Assembly (NCBI RefSeq): GCF_000004195.4
Contig: NC_030678.2
Span: 35,755,701 to 35,819,700 of the forward strand
Direction of reading: 5' to 3'
DNA from: Xenopus tropicalis
Taxonomy: Eukaryota > Chordata > Amphibia > Anura > Pipidae
Length of the DNA: 64,000 bases
Numbering within the stretch: position 1 is the stretch's first letter; the number at the start of each line of letters is the position of its first letter. Below, one piece after another: positions 10,554 to 22,100 of the stretch. Made by a program: the position numbers and the translations under genes. The notes under the pieces were generated by a model. The model ran no database searches and was not told the DNA's origin. It saw only the letters and a program-made list of their open reading frames with translations.

Positions 10554-11382
10554 TAGTGATGAGCGAATATGTCCCGTTTTGATTTTGATGAAAAATATGT
10601 GAAACTTCTAAAAAATTCACGAGAGGGTGGAAAATTCACAAAAGCGCCCTGAGGAGAAGCCGCGGAGTACCAAGAAGTGGGGAGCCTGAAGACTGGGTAA
10701 CCCGGAGTGTAACCATAAACCATGGAACTGATGTTAGAGGCCATGATGATCAGAGTGATAAGTGAAAGGAACTTTAATAAACGTAGTGAAGTGAAAACAA
10801 GTAACAGTGCACTCTATGGATATACAGACTTGGAAAGCTGAAAACAGCAGGCAGAGACACAATTTAAATCAGACCAAAGGTCAGGGCTGGCAGCAATCAA
10901 ACGAAGTCGAGGACAGGCCAAGGTCAGAACCGGGGAACCAGAGAACAGGAGAAGGAAGGGCACCGGAGAAAGGAACAGGGCAGAGAGCACAGGAACAGGG
11001 AACACAGCGGCAGGGTCACAGGAACAGCTTAATGACCAAGCAAGGGGCAATGGTCAGGGAAAGGCTTATAAAGGGTCATGATTAGAAGAGGGGAAGCACA
11101 TGAGGATAATGAGGTGGGTGGAGGAAAGGGTGCAGACAGAATACCAGAAGAGAGACAAGAGCATCAGCCCAAAATGCCTCCAGTGGCTCAGGAGGTAAAT
11201 GCATGTTGCAAGAAACACATCAAGCAGTGTTCAAACCCTGACACACACGCAACATTTTTTTATATGACCGCAAATTTCCTGTGGTGAAATTATGCAGCCA
11301 GTTCATGAAAAAAAATTGCCAATGGCAAAATGTGGAATTTAGCTGCTAATCCATGCCTGGCAAAAAAATTTGCTCATCACTA
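10554..11382 (+). mobile_element. hAT-like element, family B, split by a later insertion
   Basis: Left terminus tagtgatgagcgaatatgtc and right terminus tgctcatcacta are inverted repeats. The perfect 8-bp direct repeat tcaatgac flanks them (10546-10553, 11383-11390). The element's own sequence is 10554 to about 10649 and about 11244-11382. The middle is foreign. Confidence 0.85.
10650..11243 (-). mobile_element. Unclassified insertion nested in family B (possibly a solo LTR)
   Basis: About 594 bp interrupt the host element. Read on the minus strand they begin TGTCAGGGTTTGAACACTGC and end in CA, the TG...CA ends of an LTR, with a TATAAA-like motif (rc of ttataaa near 11067). Purine-rich imperfect repeats (ggaacagg, ggcagg) fill the middle. 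No 5-bp target duplication was found, so boundaries and class are uncertain. Confidence 0.35.
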
Positions 11383-11390
11383 TCAATGAC

Positions 11391-11862
11391 CCTTAGGTGG
11401 GGCTGAAACTAGTAGGGAGGCTCAAAGCAGTGGGCAGGGGGCTCATTTTACAGGTCAATAAGGGTGAGAATTGGGGGGAATTGGCATTTGCTTTCCTAGA
11501 TACCCTTGAAAGGCTAGTTTGAATATACGTTGGGTGAATTTTGGGTGAATATGTATTTGCAATGTTTTTGCTCATTTGTACTCATTTTGTAAGCTAAAGG
11601 GAACCCTGACCAAGGTTTGGACCTTCCATGGGGACCCTGGCAACAGGTTAGACCTTCAAGAGGGGCTTGAACCAAACAAAAAGTTTGACAACCACTGCTT
11701 TACAACAATGAATTTTGCAGTTCTTAGAATTATTTGTATAGCAACATATGGTCAATCCCCAACTCTGTCTCCCACTTTCTCTCTCATACACAACATGGGG
11801 GGGGACCTGATACTTTTAAAAATCTTGTCAGTTTAGCTGGAAATATGTCATGTTTTACTCAC
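11391..11862. other. Intronic-looking DNA 3' of the 11.9-kb exon
   Basis: No gene or recognised repeat. A plus-strand open frame at 11576-11836 has no splice support. Confidence 0.4.
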
Positions 11863-11974
11863 GTCTCCAAAATAATTAAAAACTTCACCACCCACTTGTA
11901 TTAAAGTAGCTCCAAAAGGACTTCTCCACATCAGATCTGGTGTGATCCCATTATCTCCTCTGGATGACGAGCGT
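11863..11974 (-). CDS. Internal coding exon of an unidentified minus-strand gene
   Basis: On the minus strand the segment lies between an acceptor (tctcattttgccacacag) and a donor (gac|gtgagtaaaac), both canonical. Of three frames only one is open, and it is open throughout for 37 codons. It starts RSSSRGDNGITPDLMWRSPF and ends VGGEVFNYFGD. The other two frames contain stops. The exon is 112 nt, entered with one leftover base (phase 2 intron before) and left in phase 0. Alternating hydrophobic and glycine-rich stretches suggest a beta-rich globular domain, but I cannot name the family. The next accepted exon downstream (2183-1927) needs a phase 1 intron, so at least one exon between is missing from my list. 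I am fairly confident it is a real exon, not of the identity. Confidence 0.6.
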
Positions 11975-13011
11975 CTGTGTGGCAAAATGAGATCACTGAT
12001 TTATTACATAAAGGGAACAATCTGGTCAAAGTCATTCAAATAATGGACAATTTACTACTTACATTAATACTTCAACAATGCTTCACTTCTCTACAATTTT
12101 ATTGGAAATCAATGAATCAATCAATTTATCTGGAATATTTATTAATACGTTAACATTAAAGGGAAATGACGTGAGGCAACTAGTTAATCAGTACTTAGGC
12201 ACTCTCTGTCTCTCTATTTTTACATGTTTTGATATAAAATCCATTAAATTAAAGAGCTAAAATCATTAAGCTGACCCCACTTATGTTACAGACATCTGAG
12301 CAAATAATAAAAAAAGGAATGCACTCCATTAACCAATGTTCACGTACATCAGTCAGTAATGAAGCTTCCACTCGTATCCTATAAATTGCTATTGTTGATT
12401 CTAGACAATGTAAATATACAAACATATACCAGAGAGCTCTGCAGATTGTCCTCACAATCATTTTACATTTAATTTCAGTCCCGCCTCTGCCACTATGCAT
12501 AATATCCCCAGAAAGGCACGAACCATTAACTAATTTACAATATTTATGAGTAGTACTTTCCTATTCAAATGAACAGATGTTAATGCACCACTATTTCTAG
12601 AGCAGTTTTGCCATATTGAAAACCGTTAATATAATTAGATGTTGGTACTCTGAGTAATAGCGATGGGCTGTTGGACAAATCTACATATTACATGCTTATG
12701 TACTGTTTAATTGAGCATCTTCTTTCAGGGGATGAGGATCCATATAAGTCCTCAAAACGATAAAAAACAAACAAAAAGAAAGAAAAGGGTCTTCACGGTC
12801 ATTTGTCTGCTAGAGGAAGCTGGTCTCTCAGAGGAAAGTATGTGAATATTTGTTGTATTCATTTTCAATTGTGAGTCTGTTAAAAGAAAAAAACATTTTT
12901 GAACTTATTTTTTTCTCCATATTTATAAAAATCAGTCAGATTTCAGAAAAGCTGGATCCCGTAAAATTGCATGAAAAACTCAATCACAGCAAAAATGGCA
13001 TTGTTACATTG
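11975..13011. other. Intronic-looking DNA 5' of the 11.9-kb exon
   Basis: Weak GT-AG pairs on the minus strand at about 12069-12096 and 12349-12379 enclose under 35 nt and contain stops. Nothing else was recognised. Confidence 0.4.
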
Positions 13012-13425
13012 TTAAAGGAGAAGGAAAGGCTAAGTCACTTGGGGGTGCCAAAATGTTAGGTACCCCCAAGTGACTTAGATCGCTTACCTTTTACCCCGGG
13101 CTGGAGCCCCTGTTCGGAGAGAACAGCACCAGCCCGGGGTAGCAGCGAGCGCTTCCTACTTCCTATTAGCTTGCGCGCGCAGTAGAGTGAAAAGCCGAAC
13201 TTAAAACAAAGTCGGCTTTTTACTCTACTGCGCATGCGCCGGCCGACAGATTTTCGCCGGCAGAAGAGAAAGGAAGGAGGAAGCGCTTCTTACAGGTACC
13301 CCGGGCTGGTGCGTTTTTCTCCGAACAGGGGCTCCAGCCCGGGGTACAAGGTAAGCGATCTAAGTCACTTCGGGGTGCCTAACATTTTGGCACCCCAAGT
13401 GACTTAGCCTTTCCTTCTCCTTTAA
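13012..13425. mobile_element. Complete T2/Kolobok-like miniature element
   Basis: The ends are perfect inverted repeats, ttaaaggagaaggaaaggct on the left and agcctttccttctcctttaa on the right, with TTAA at both extremities. TTAA is the target duplication of this class. A sub-terminal inverted repeat (aagtcacttgggggtgcc) and a central palindrome (gcagtagagtgaaaagccg against cggctttttactctactgc) make the 414-bp element fold almost end to end. No transposase is encoded. Confidence 0.9.
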
Positions 13426-13443
13426 AAACAGCTTGATATAAAT

Positions 13444-13732
13444 CAGGGCCGGAACTAGGGGTAGGCAGAAGAAGCAGCTGCCTAGAGCACAACGATTGGG
13501 GGGCGCCAGGCAGTCTCTCCTGCCTACCCCTAGTCCGTGCTCTTTACTTATTGCCCCCGCCGCTTGTCCTTACGCGGTGGGGGCAATGATCCATCAAATC
13601 GCAACGCGAACCTCGCCCCCCCGCGTTCAACTGCGCATGCGCGTCGAAGGGGGGGGTGTGAATGAGGAAGGTGCAGGGGCGAGGTGGCCGACTGGGTTGC
13701 CTAGGGCGCCTGGACGGCTTGGCCCGCCCCTG
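13444..13732 (+). mobile_element. GC-rich hAT-like element, family C (copy 3)
   Basis: Runs cagggccggaactaggggta to ggcttggcccgcccctg, with the perfect 8-bp target duplication atataaat at 13436-13443 and 13733-13740. Open frames inside it are not genes. Confidence 0.9.
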
Positions 13733-13779
13733 ATATAAATGTACACTTGACTTCTCCAAGTTTCAGTTTCCAACATTTA

Positions 13780-13988
13780 GGGACAGATTTATCAAAATGT
13801 AAGTTTAGAGCTTAATTCCTAAAATCTCACCCACGTTCTATTCAATCCTATGGGATTTTTAGAAGTGTATTCACTTTAAAAAATCCCATAGGATTAAATA
13901 CACTTCTAAAAATCCCATAGGGATGAATAGAACGTTGGTAAGATTTTATTCATTAGGTTTTAAATTCACATTTTCATAAATCTGCCCC
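13780..13988. mobile_element. Harbinger-like hairpin element
   Basis: Inverted ends gggacagatttatcaaaatg and ttttcataaatctgcccc are flanked by TTA (13777-13779, 13989-13991), fitting the TWA target rule of PIF/Harbinger elements. The centre contains atcccataggat and its inverse, so nearly all of the 209 bp is self-complementary. Confidence 0.8.
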
Positions 13989-14415
13989 TTAGCATCTACA
14001 TTTTTGACAATTTTTTTTCGATTGTTGAATCTCAAAAATTCCAGTTCAGAAAACTCAAATTCAAAAAAATTTGACCTTGTTTTTTTTCCCTGAGATTTTC
14101 TGAAATTGCAGAGAAAAAGGAAAGGAATTTTAATAAATTTGCCACTTGACATCCAAAAAGGTTTTTTATTATTAGATGTTATTTTAAGCAGTATAACAGC
14201 TCTCTTAGTAAAGTCACATTGCAGTGGGTATAAACCTAAGATTGTTGGAATTACTTGTTTTTTATAAAAATAAACCCAAAGAAACATACAAACATTTGTG
14301 CTTTACATTTAGTAATATGAATTTACAATACCAAAGAACTTGCTACTGAAGGCCAGAATGAGAGAGTTATTTTCATATAAACTTTAGGGACTCTACAAAC
14401 ATGCAATCCACATAC

Positions 14416-14492
14416 CTTTGGCAGGAACTGAAACAAAATATAGTCCCCAGCATATTGTGTTATTCTGGAACATTCTGGAATTTTTGATAAAC
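14416..14492 (-). CDS. Candidate internal exon, minus strand
   Basis: On the minus strand a donor (ccaaag|gtatgtgg) closes a frame that opens after an acceptor (gatacagtatttcag). It is 77 nt, two leftover bases plus 25 codons ending AGDYILFQFLPK. A second frame is also open over most of it, so the splice signals are the stronger argument. It ends in phase 0, which does not join directly to the exon at 11974. It may be unrelated or chance. Confidence 0.25.
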
Positions 14493-14818
14493 CTGAAATA
14501 CTGTATCAATCATGTCCAAGGACAATACCATAGCCCCCAGCATTCCTCAAAGAAAGGAAAAACCTCACCTTGAGCGGCAAAAGATGGGATTTAACAGCAA
14601 AGTGCCCACAAGGACAGAGGAAATAAACAGATTAGAAAATCACATGTGCTCCCTTGGAGATCGATCCTAGAAGCAGTGGTAGCAATGTGGCCTTGAAATC
14701 CTTCCTAAAGTAATGAAGAATCTTTATTTTTGTTTAGAACAAGGGTATTCCATCTGCACCCTTTTAGCTGCTGAAATAAACATCAGAGAACTTGCTGGGA
14801 ATTACAAATGAAATTTAT

Positions 14819-15292
14819 TGATGAGGGAAGAAGCCCAAAAATTCACAAAACTGTGAAAAATTAGCAAAAGTCAGTGGGTATTTTTTCTCAAGCCAATTGC
14901 TCTGAAGTCAGTGCTTTTTTGCTCTCTCCAAATGCAAAACAATAGGAAAATTTGCAGAACAGCGAAAAAATCCACAAAACACAGTTGTTGCAAGCGTCTT
15001 TTTTTTGTCACGTCCGTGCCTATTTTTAACGCCACCGTGCCCATTTTAAAGTGACTGCGAATTTCTCCACAGTGGAGATGCTAAATGCTGTAAAGTAAGT
15101 GGCCAGGTTTTCTGCACAGTCTAAATTAATTGAAGTGAATAGGCATTTTTCTCGTCACTTTTTTGTCATTTTTTGGGGGCAAAAATGTTCACAGTGATTT
15201 TTTACCACTTTTTTTGAAAAAGAATTGCATATAGCAAAGCGTCGAATTTCACCAGGAATCTATGCCTGGCAAAAAATGCATTTATTACTACA
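14819..15292. mobile_element. Degenerate family-B-like element
   Basis: attgatgaggg at the left and catgcctggcaaaaaatgca then ttattacta at the right echo the family termini. aaaaattcacaaaac and gtcacgtccgtgcc recall its interior. No target duplication survives. Confidence 0.45.
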
Positions 15293-16168
15293 AAAAAATA
15301 AAAAAAACAAATGTTTACATTTTTTTTCTTGAATTGGCTACTGGGGGCCCAGTTGACACTAACTGATCTGCAGTTTCAGTATGTGTTCATGAAAAATATC
15401 TCAAACGTAAATTCTAGCCGCACTATGGAATTGGACCTCCTCCCATAGGCACTGTACAGATCACTGTTGTTTTGAACACAGACACCACACATTGATAGGG
15501 ATATTGAAAGTTATATGTTGGATTTCACTGCTTTAGATGTTTTATTTTCACAGCAGGTCCCTGCAGAGCTTACAAAATAATCCTTGGGTTATTGCCTAAT
15601 GTCACAGTCATCTGATAAGAGAATTATCAGCTTCTGGTTCCTTGGTGCTAAGCACAGTGCCCTTATTACATAAGCCTCTTGCTTCCCAAGCAATGTAGGG
15701 CTTGCTGCAAACACACATTCACTTAGACAACATATAATATTAAGTGAATTTCTTGCCAGCACTATTAGAAACCTAGGGAGGGCTAAATAAGAATAAAATA
15801 TGCCTCAGACTAAGCCGTAGTTAAAATAGGGGGAAAATGTATACCCCAAAGCTTCCAGCATTTGGATGACACAGTAGGGAGCTCCCTAGGTACTCACAAG
15901 GTGTCTTCTTATACTACACAGCTTTCCTATGCACTTAAAGTAACTTCGTAATCACCCTTGACTAGATTCTCAGTTGGAGAAAGATGGAGCTGTAGCTCCT
16001 GGCCCCATAGTTAAAACAGGTCCTCTTTTAGGGCATTTCGAGTGACTAGAAGCTCTTTCCAGATGTCCCATTTCATTTTGTTTCTAGTAATACACTGATA
16101 TACCATACAGTGCATTACATTCAGCGTGGTGGTACTTTTCAAACAAGTAATGACTTATGGGTGGGTAT
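15293..16168. other. Unique DNA, no gene seen
   Basis: A short minus-strand donor-like site at 15898 has no convincing acceptor. Confidence 0.4.
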
Positions 16169-16499
16169 TAGTGATGAGCAAATCTGTCCCGTTTTGCTTT
16201 GCCATAAATTTCACGAAACACCAAGGAAATTCACGAAACGGCGGAAAATTAGTGAAACGCATTTGCTGCATGATTTTTTTTGTCCCCTGCGTCTTTTTTT
16301 GTCGCCCGTGCTTTTTACGCGTCCGCGCTCAAATTCGGTGTGCACGGTCCCAAATTCGTTGCGCCCATGCCCAGTTTGACGCGACCTTGACCAATCTGAC
16401 GCGTGACGAAATTTTTTTTACGTGCAACAAATTTTTCTGCGGCAAATTTTCATGTTTTGCGGAACAATTTGCCAATAGCTAAGTGCTAATACCCTTTTA
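16169..16499 (+). mobile_element. hAT-like element, family B (right end degraded)
   Basis: Begins tagtgatgagcaaatctgtc and shows gccataaatttcacgaaac and the Gtcgcccgtg-type interior. The right terminus is not recognisable. An inverted pair gggtattag / ctaataccc frames the segment. Confidence 0.65.
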
Positions 16500-17543
16500 C
16501 AAGTGCCTGGTTTATGCATCTCTTTGATCTGATCAGGGCGTGGCCAAACAGAGGGAGAGTGTGGACAGATATTATACAGCATGGATGTGTCTTGTTTGTT
16601 CAATCAATTTTTTTAACTGCTCATTGGTTTTCTGTGTCTAGATCTGGGAGTATTCCGACCTGCAATCTCTGTATCTTTGCTCTTAACAACACAATGGCAA
16701 GTCCTACCATCTGAGAACCAAGCATGTGGTAGAACTAGACATCTCCAAACCCCCAAATCCCAAGTCCATAACAGATTACTAACAAGTATGCTACCAAAAA
16801 ATAATTTTCAAATTTGAAATTAGATTTCTAAAAAAGGCAAACATAGGCCAAGTGAACTTTGTACATCCCTTGACTACTGAAGGTCATTGGAAAGAGCAGG
16901 TGTTTTACACTATGGCGTTCAACAAAATGATGGGGTTACTCACGGAACTGCAGACATTTTGATGCCTTCTGAGTCTGCAACCTATTCAAAGAGCTACACA
17001 AGGCTTTTTAATGTACTAAATAAATGTTGTAAATAGCAGAAGGGTATCACACTCTGCCTGGAACATTGTCCTTCTCAATAAATGCAGGGATGGGAGAATT
17101 TCTTTTTTAATAACTTTAAGAGGTACCAGGAAAAATGGTATATTACAGGTAAAGACCCAACATGCACTTGATGGCTGCTTTATGGATTCGTTTAACGGTT
17201 TTTCTTTCTAGAGATGATGACCTGATTGGATGCAGTTTGCTTATTCTTTACTGTCCAAATGTGCTAATGCCTACTTTTAAAAGCATTAACAGGAATATGA
17301 CATTTTCTCTTGTGGCCTGTACTGGCTTTGAATATGATATATATTCTTTTATTCCACTCATTCTCCCTCTTTCATTCTAGCAATACAATAGTGACTGTAT
17401 GAGGGCATAAGCATGGCATTTAAAGAGAGAAACTGATAGCCCTTTAAGGAAGAATAGAAGTGCTCTTACGCATGTCTGTACTGTCTTCTGATCATGCTAC
17501 AGCACTCACTGTCTAGAGCTGTGGGAAAGGGGCCATTGTTATT
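16500..17543. other. Unique DNA, no accepted gene
   Basis: A minus-strand donor (gtgagtaacc, near 16940) follows atgtctgcagttcc with an A at -3, which could be a start-codon exon. Only five codons would be encoded, so it is noted, not called. Confidence 0.35.
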
Positions 17544-17551
17544 CTTTAATT

Positions 17552-17859
17552 CAGGGATCCCCAACCTTTTTGACCTGTGAGCCACATTTAAATGTAAATT
17601 GAGTTGGGGAGCAACAAAAGCATTTAAAAAGTTCCTGGGGTGCCAAATAAGGGCTGTGATTGGCTATTTGGTAAGCCCTATGTCAACTGGCAGCTTATAG
17701 AAGGCTCTGTTTGGCAATACACCGGGTTTATATACAACCAAAACTTGACACCAAGCCCAGAATTAAAAAAACAAGCACCTCCTTTAGGGCCACTGGGAGC
17801 AACATCCAAAGGGTTGGTGAGCAACATGTTAGTCCCGAGCCGCTGGTTGGGGATCTCTG
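17552..17859 (+). mobile_element. hAT-like non-autonomous element, family A (copy 2)
   Basis: Full 308-bp copy from cagggatccccaaccttttt to ggttggggatctctg, whose ends are inverted repeats. The target duplication ctttaatt is perfect (17544-17551, 17860-17867). Confidence 0.92.
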
Positions 17860-17867
17860 CTTTAATT

Positions 17868-19087
17868 CATATCCCACAGTGATTTACATAGATTATACAT
17901 CTTTTACATTAGTTCCTGGACTGGGGGGGGTTGAATTTTGGTTGTAAGTTGTAATTATTTTCCGGCATGTCGGTCTGAGTTATGTTAATTCTTTCTTGTA
18001 AAGTTTTTAATAAAAACACATAAAAACCCAATGAACCTTACAGTCCAGGGTCCCTGTTGCACAGTGCAACAACACTACACTTGCATTTGTAACTCCCCTC
18101 TCTAGATGTTTATAAAGTACATTCTCGGCACTTAAGGATTTCACTTATGTCGAATACAAAATGGTCTGACAGTGCAGTTTTATATTTGTTTGCTATTGTT
18201 TATATCATAATGTATTATAGTTTTGAAATATGTCTACCCATTTTGTGTTACCTAAGCCCATCATCCCCTTGAACTCTCCTTGAAGCCTCATTTAGGCCTG
18301 GAAATTGTCCCACAGCACTGCACTTAGGGTGACCTCTGTGCCGGCACCAGCTGCCTGCTCCATCACGGTTATATAGAAATATAAAAACACACTTCCTGCT
18401 GGCTTCATGAGGAGCTGTTTTCTCCTCGCGTCCTGCGTATGGTGGTTCTAATTTGAAATGTCTTTTTAATCGTAGCAGGAGTCCTAATTAGTGTTTGTGG
18501 TAATCTTTCAAGTGAGGCTGTAGCTGTATAGTATTTTTCTACTCAAGGAATTCACAGCCGTTCTAGAGAAGCCTTATAGAGGATGAGATTATGGATGAAG
18601 AACAGCAGGCTCAGCCCTTAATGTGTCACAAGCTGCCAAAGAATCACCTACCTCTGTCTCCTGATAATATACAAACAGGTGTTACCTAGATAAGTAGCAT
18701 TTTTAAAAGCAAATGGTTTGTTTTTTAATGTTAAAGGGAAATTTTGCCCAGAATCCCCAATGAGGAGATGACTTTCTGGAGCTGACTCCCTGCTGCTCTT
18801 GATCTCGTAGCTATTAAAAGTCCCTTTGCGATGAAATTCTGACTTCTGCGGGTGTCGTTCTTTCTCTCATCAACCTCAGCTTTATGTGTAAAGAAACATT
18901 ATTCCATGTTTGTATTGTGAATATTTGATGCAGGGGAGAGTTCACTTGATGCGACCATTAGGTGCTTGTAAATGGGGGTTCCTAGAGGAAGTAAAGTTAA
19001 AGTTTTATATTTATGTTTTCCCATGCAGTCAGGAATCTGCATTAAGAAACGCATAAGACAAGGTCAGCCATGTCAACCCACCCTCAT
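17868..19087. other. Unique DNA, possible conserved non-coding sequence near 18400-18560
   Basis: A repeat-free stretch with several homeodomain-type cores (taattag, ttaat) is the only notable feature. Conservation cannot be judged from one sequence. Confidence 0.3.
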
Positions 19088-19095
19088 GTTTAGAC

Positions 19096-19358
19096 CAGTG
19101 GCTCCTGAGCAACTTGTTGATGTTGCTCCCAGTGGCCCTAAAGTAGGTGCCTATTTTTACATTTCTGGCTTGGAGACAAGTTTTGGAAGCACATTTACTC
19201 CAAACAAAGCCTCCTGCAGGCTAGCAGTCCACATGGGGCTACCAAATAGCCAATCACAGTCCTTATTCCCCCAAAGAACCTTTTTCATGCTTGTGTGGCT
19301 CACCAACACTTTTTACATCTGAGTGTGGCTCATGAGTAAAAAAAGTCAGTGATCCCTG
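19096..19358 (-). mobile_element. hAT-like element, family A (copy 3)
   Basis: Reverse copy from cagtggctcctgagcaac to gtcagtgatccctg. Flanks gtttagac and ttttagac agree at 7 of 8. Confidence 0.85.
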
Positions 19359-19689
19359 TTTTAGACAGTCCAGCCACCTGGTGTCAGAATTTGTACCCTA
19401 ATTTTAATTACCCACACTCACTGAAAATCATTGAAACACACCCTAAATCCTCTGGTGCTTGGCTAACCAGCTTTTAGTACAGCCATTTTGGCATCTCTGT
19501 TGCCTTTGCTGGTCCTGAATGCAATTCCCATTTTGGCACTGGAGATGCTACAGTCCTTCATTGTATTGGAAAGAGATCCACCAGGAGAGCCAATATAAAA
19601 GAAAATCAACCACCGTTGTCCTTTATGACCACATCATTGACCATATTTATTTTTACCCAGAATGCAGCATTTATGCTATAATTCAAGCG

Positions 19690-19965
19690 TAATTGCAGCC
19701 CAGAATTGTTGGAACTAGGATTGTGTCATTTCTAGCACTTGCCATTCATATGATCCTTGTGTGTGATTGAACTTATTGATGCTGCCCACAGCTGAAACCT
19801 TGGAATCACTGCCACATTCATGGGTTTCCCTTCACTGATACATATATGTGCATGTGGTTTATCAGAGAAGACTGGGCAAGCATGTTGGCCCTTGGAAATA
19901 TGCTGAAGTATGAGGAGCGTGTTTGGACACAAGTACTAATGAATAGCATTGATACATTGAATAAT
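19690..19965 (+). repeat. Unclassified family F fragment
   Basis: gtttggacacaagtacta followed by aatgaat matches landmarks in the copies at 44350 and 56098. It is diverged. Confidence 0.4.
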
Positions 19966-19986
19966 TGCAGTCATCTTAGTGCAAAT

Positions 19987-20454
19987 TAGAGATGTAGCGA
20001 ACTGTTCGCCAGCGAACTAATTCGCGCGAACATCGGGTGTTCGCGAGTTCGCAAACTTTTCGCGTATGTTCGCAATTTGTGTTCGCGTGGCGTTTTTCCG
20101 CTGCGTTTTTTCTCGGCCTAAAAATGCCGCACAAGCCACACATGGCGTTTTTCAGCGAATCCCGTTTCCATGGTGCTAATAGTGCGAAATAGCAAAAAAT
20201 GCAGCGTATTTCCGCTAGGTCTGCCAGCTGCCTTTGCGGTTTTACGCAACGCTGTGTCAGATACATTTTTGCCCTTGATCTCCCTCCTGCATGCCACTGT
20301 CCAGGCCGTGGCACCCTTTAAACAACTTTAAAATCAGTTTTCTGGCCAGAAATGGCTTTTTTAGGTTTTAAAGTTCGCCTTTCCATTGAATTCCATGGGG
20401 TTCGCGAATATTCGCACTTTTTGGCACTTTTTTTTGAGGTTCGCTACATCCCTA
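19987..20454. mobile_element. hAT-like element, family B2 (complete)
   Basis: Ends tagagatgtagcgaactgtt and gaggttcgctacatcccta are inverted repeats related to family B. The target duplication gtgcaaat is perfect (19979-19986, 20455-20462). The interior is rich in gttcgcg repeats. Confidence 0.9.
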
Positions 20455-20462
20455 GTGCAAAT

Positions 20463-20805
20463 GAGCCCGTAAATGAGCCCTTAAGATACTGTATATGTAC
20501 TGTATATGTACTTACAGAAAACAATGTGATCATCTTTTTAGCTTGCTAGGGGTATATGTACAAAAAGGGGGGTCATAACAACCTAATAGCTTGTTTCAAT
20601 ATCTCAATCAGTTAAAAGTAGACCAGATCCTCATCATGAATATGTCTATTGAATGTTGGAGTACATGAGCAGTATGGGTAACCATGAAAGTAAGGAAGCA
20701 AGTTGCAATAATATATAACTCGGTGTTGCTGGTCTTTTTTTGGATATTTAAATCATTTACCTTGCACCCGAAGTAAGAGCTGAAGCAGAGTGCCACCATA
20801 CTATA
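20463..20805. other. Unique DNA, no gene seen
   Basis: Short tandem repeats (tactgtatatg twice near 20486) only. Confidence 0.4.
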
Positions 20806-20811
20806 TATATG

Positions 20812-20862
<51 letters not shown>
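20806..20862. repeat. (TA)n microsatellite
   Basis: Nearly pure alternating TA over 57 bp with one GTATG interruption near the left end. Confidence 0.95.
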
Positions 20863-20864
<2 letters not shown>

Positions 20865-21976
20865 ATAATGGGTGAGTGCAGAGGATCTTTTGTCTCTATC
20901 TGTATGATTTTTGTGTATGTATGTATTCCAACAGAACACCAGCAGCTTGCTGGAACAATTTAACACAACACACAACTACAAAACAAGTAATTTAACTGTA
21001 AATCTGCTATCTTTCACTCCCAGAGGCAACCAGTATTACAGTTACTGACAACAGGGCTACTGATTCACTCTAGAAGCAGGTATGGGATATCTAGATACAA
21101 GCTCCATATCTTTTTGAAGCATCTCAGAGAAATACCATAGGCTATTCTGTGACTTCCCAGAATACCTTGTTTCTTTATTTGTAATTCTCTAGCCTGTACA
21201 CAGCTAGAAGCCTCAAGCCAGAGCCAAAGGCCAAGCAAAGTGGCGCTTGCAGCTTTTACTCACACTAGTAATTGGTAAAAATTCCCACAATGAACGGGTG
21301 ATACTCAGCTAGGCAATGTGTTAGCTAAAGGACAATGTGACTGTGTAAATGTATTAGCTTGCAAAAGGCAGAACCCCAGCTTTACTGTAGCATCTAGTTT
21401 TTAGAAATACAAGATTTTTTACAAATTCACCATATAGCACCAGAGCAGCCCCCATTCAGGTCTTCTCAGTTATATCCCTCCCTTCTAATAATACAAGAAC
21501 ATTTAATCAAATGCAGTGTAAAAGTACACGGAAACTCAATATATTATGTGCAATTTACCATATTTTAGTATCCGTGTCACAGATATGGTTTACACTCCAT
21601 GCTGCCATCACCTGTGCATCATGGTACCATTTTTAATTATTGATACAATCCAATTATTAAATACAAAAAATAAAAATCCCCCCTCCAACAGAAGGATGCA
21701 TATGATTACCACAGAGGTGTTAGTATCTTTCAGATCTGTTTTAATAGACATCATTAGTGAATTCCTTTCTATACTAAATGCGGGCTCGGATTTCTAAAGA
21801 TATAATAGCAGCTCTCTCTCTCTGGTTACAGAATGTCAAGAGGTCTCGAGGGAGGGTTTGAGCCCAGTGTAAACAAATCAGCAGAGAATTTCTATACTGA
21901 GGATGTGTGTGTGGCTCCCATGTCACTGCACCTCTATCCCACACTGGTCCAGTCAGAGCTTTATCCATAGGGAACA
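20863..21976. other. Unique DNA, no gene seen
   Basis: No recognised repeat or exon. Confidence 0.4.
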
Positions 21977-22100
21977 CAGGTATGGCATCCGTTATCTGGA
22001 AACCCATTATCCAGAAAGCTCCAAATTACATGAAGGCCATCTCCCACAGAGCCCATTTCAAGCAAATAATTATTTTTTTTTTTCCTCGGTAATAATAAAA
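21977..22100 (+). mobile_element. TA-flanked palindromic element, family D (right half missing)
   Basis: caggtatggcatccgttatc and tggaaacccattatccagaa open the element. It stops at aataataaaa where a family-A copy begins. The right half is not found beyond that copy. Confidence 0.75.
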
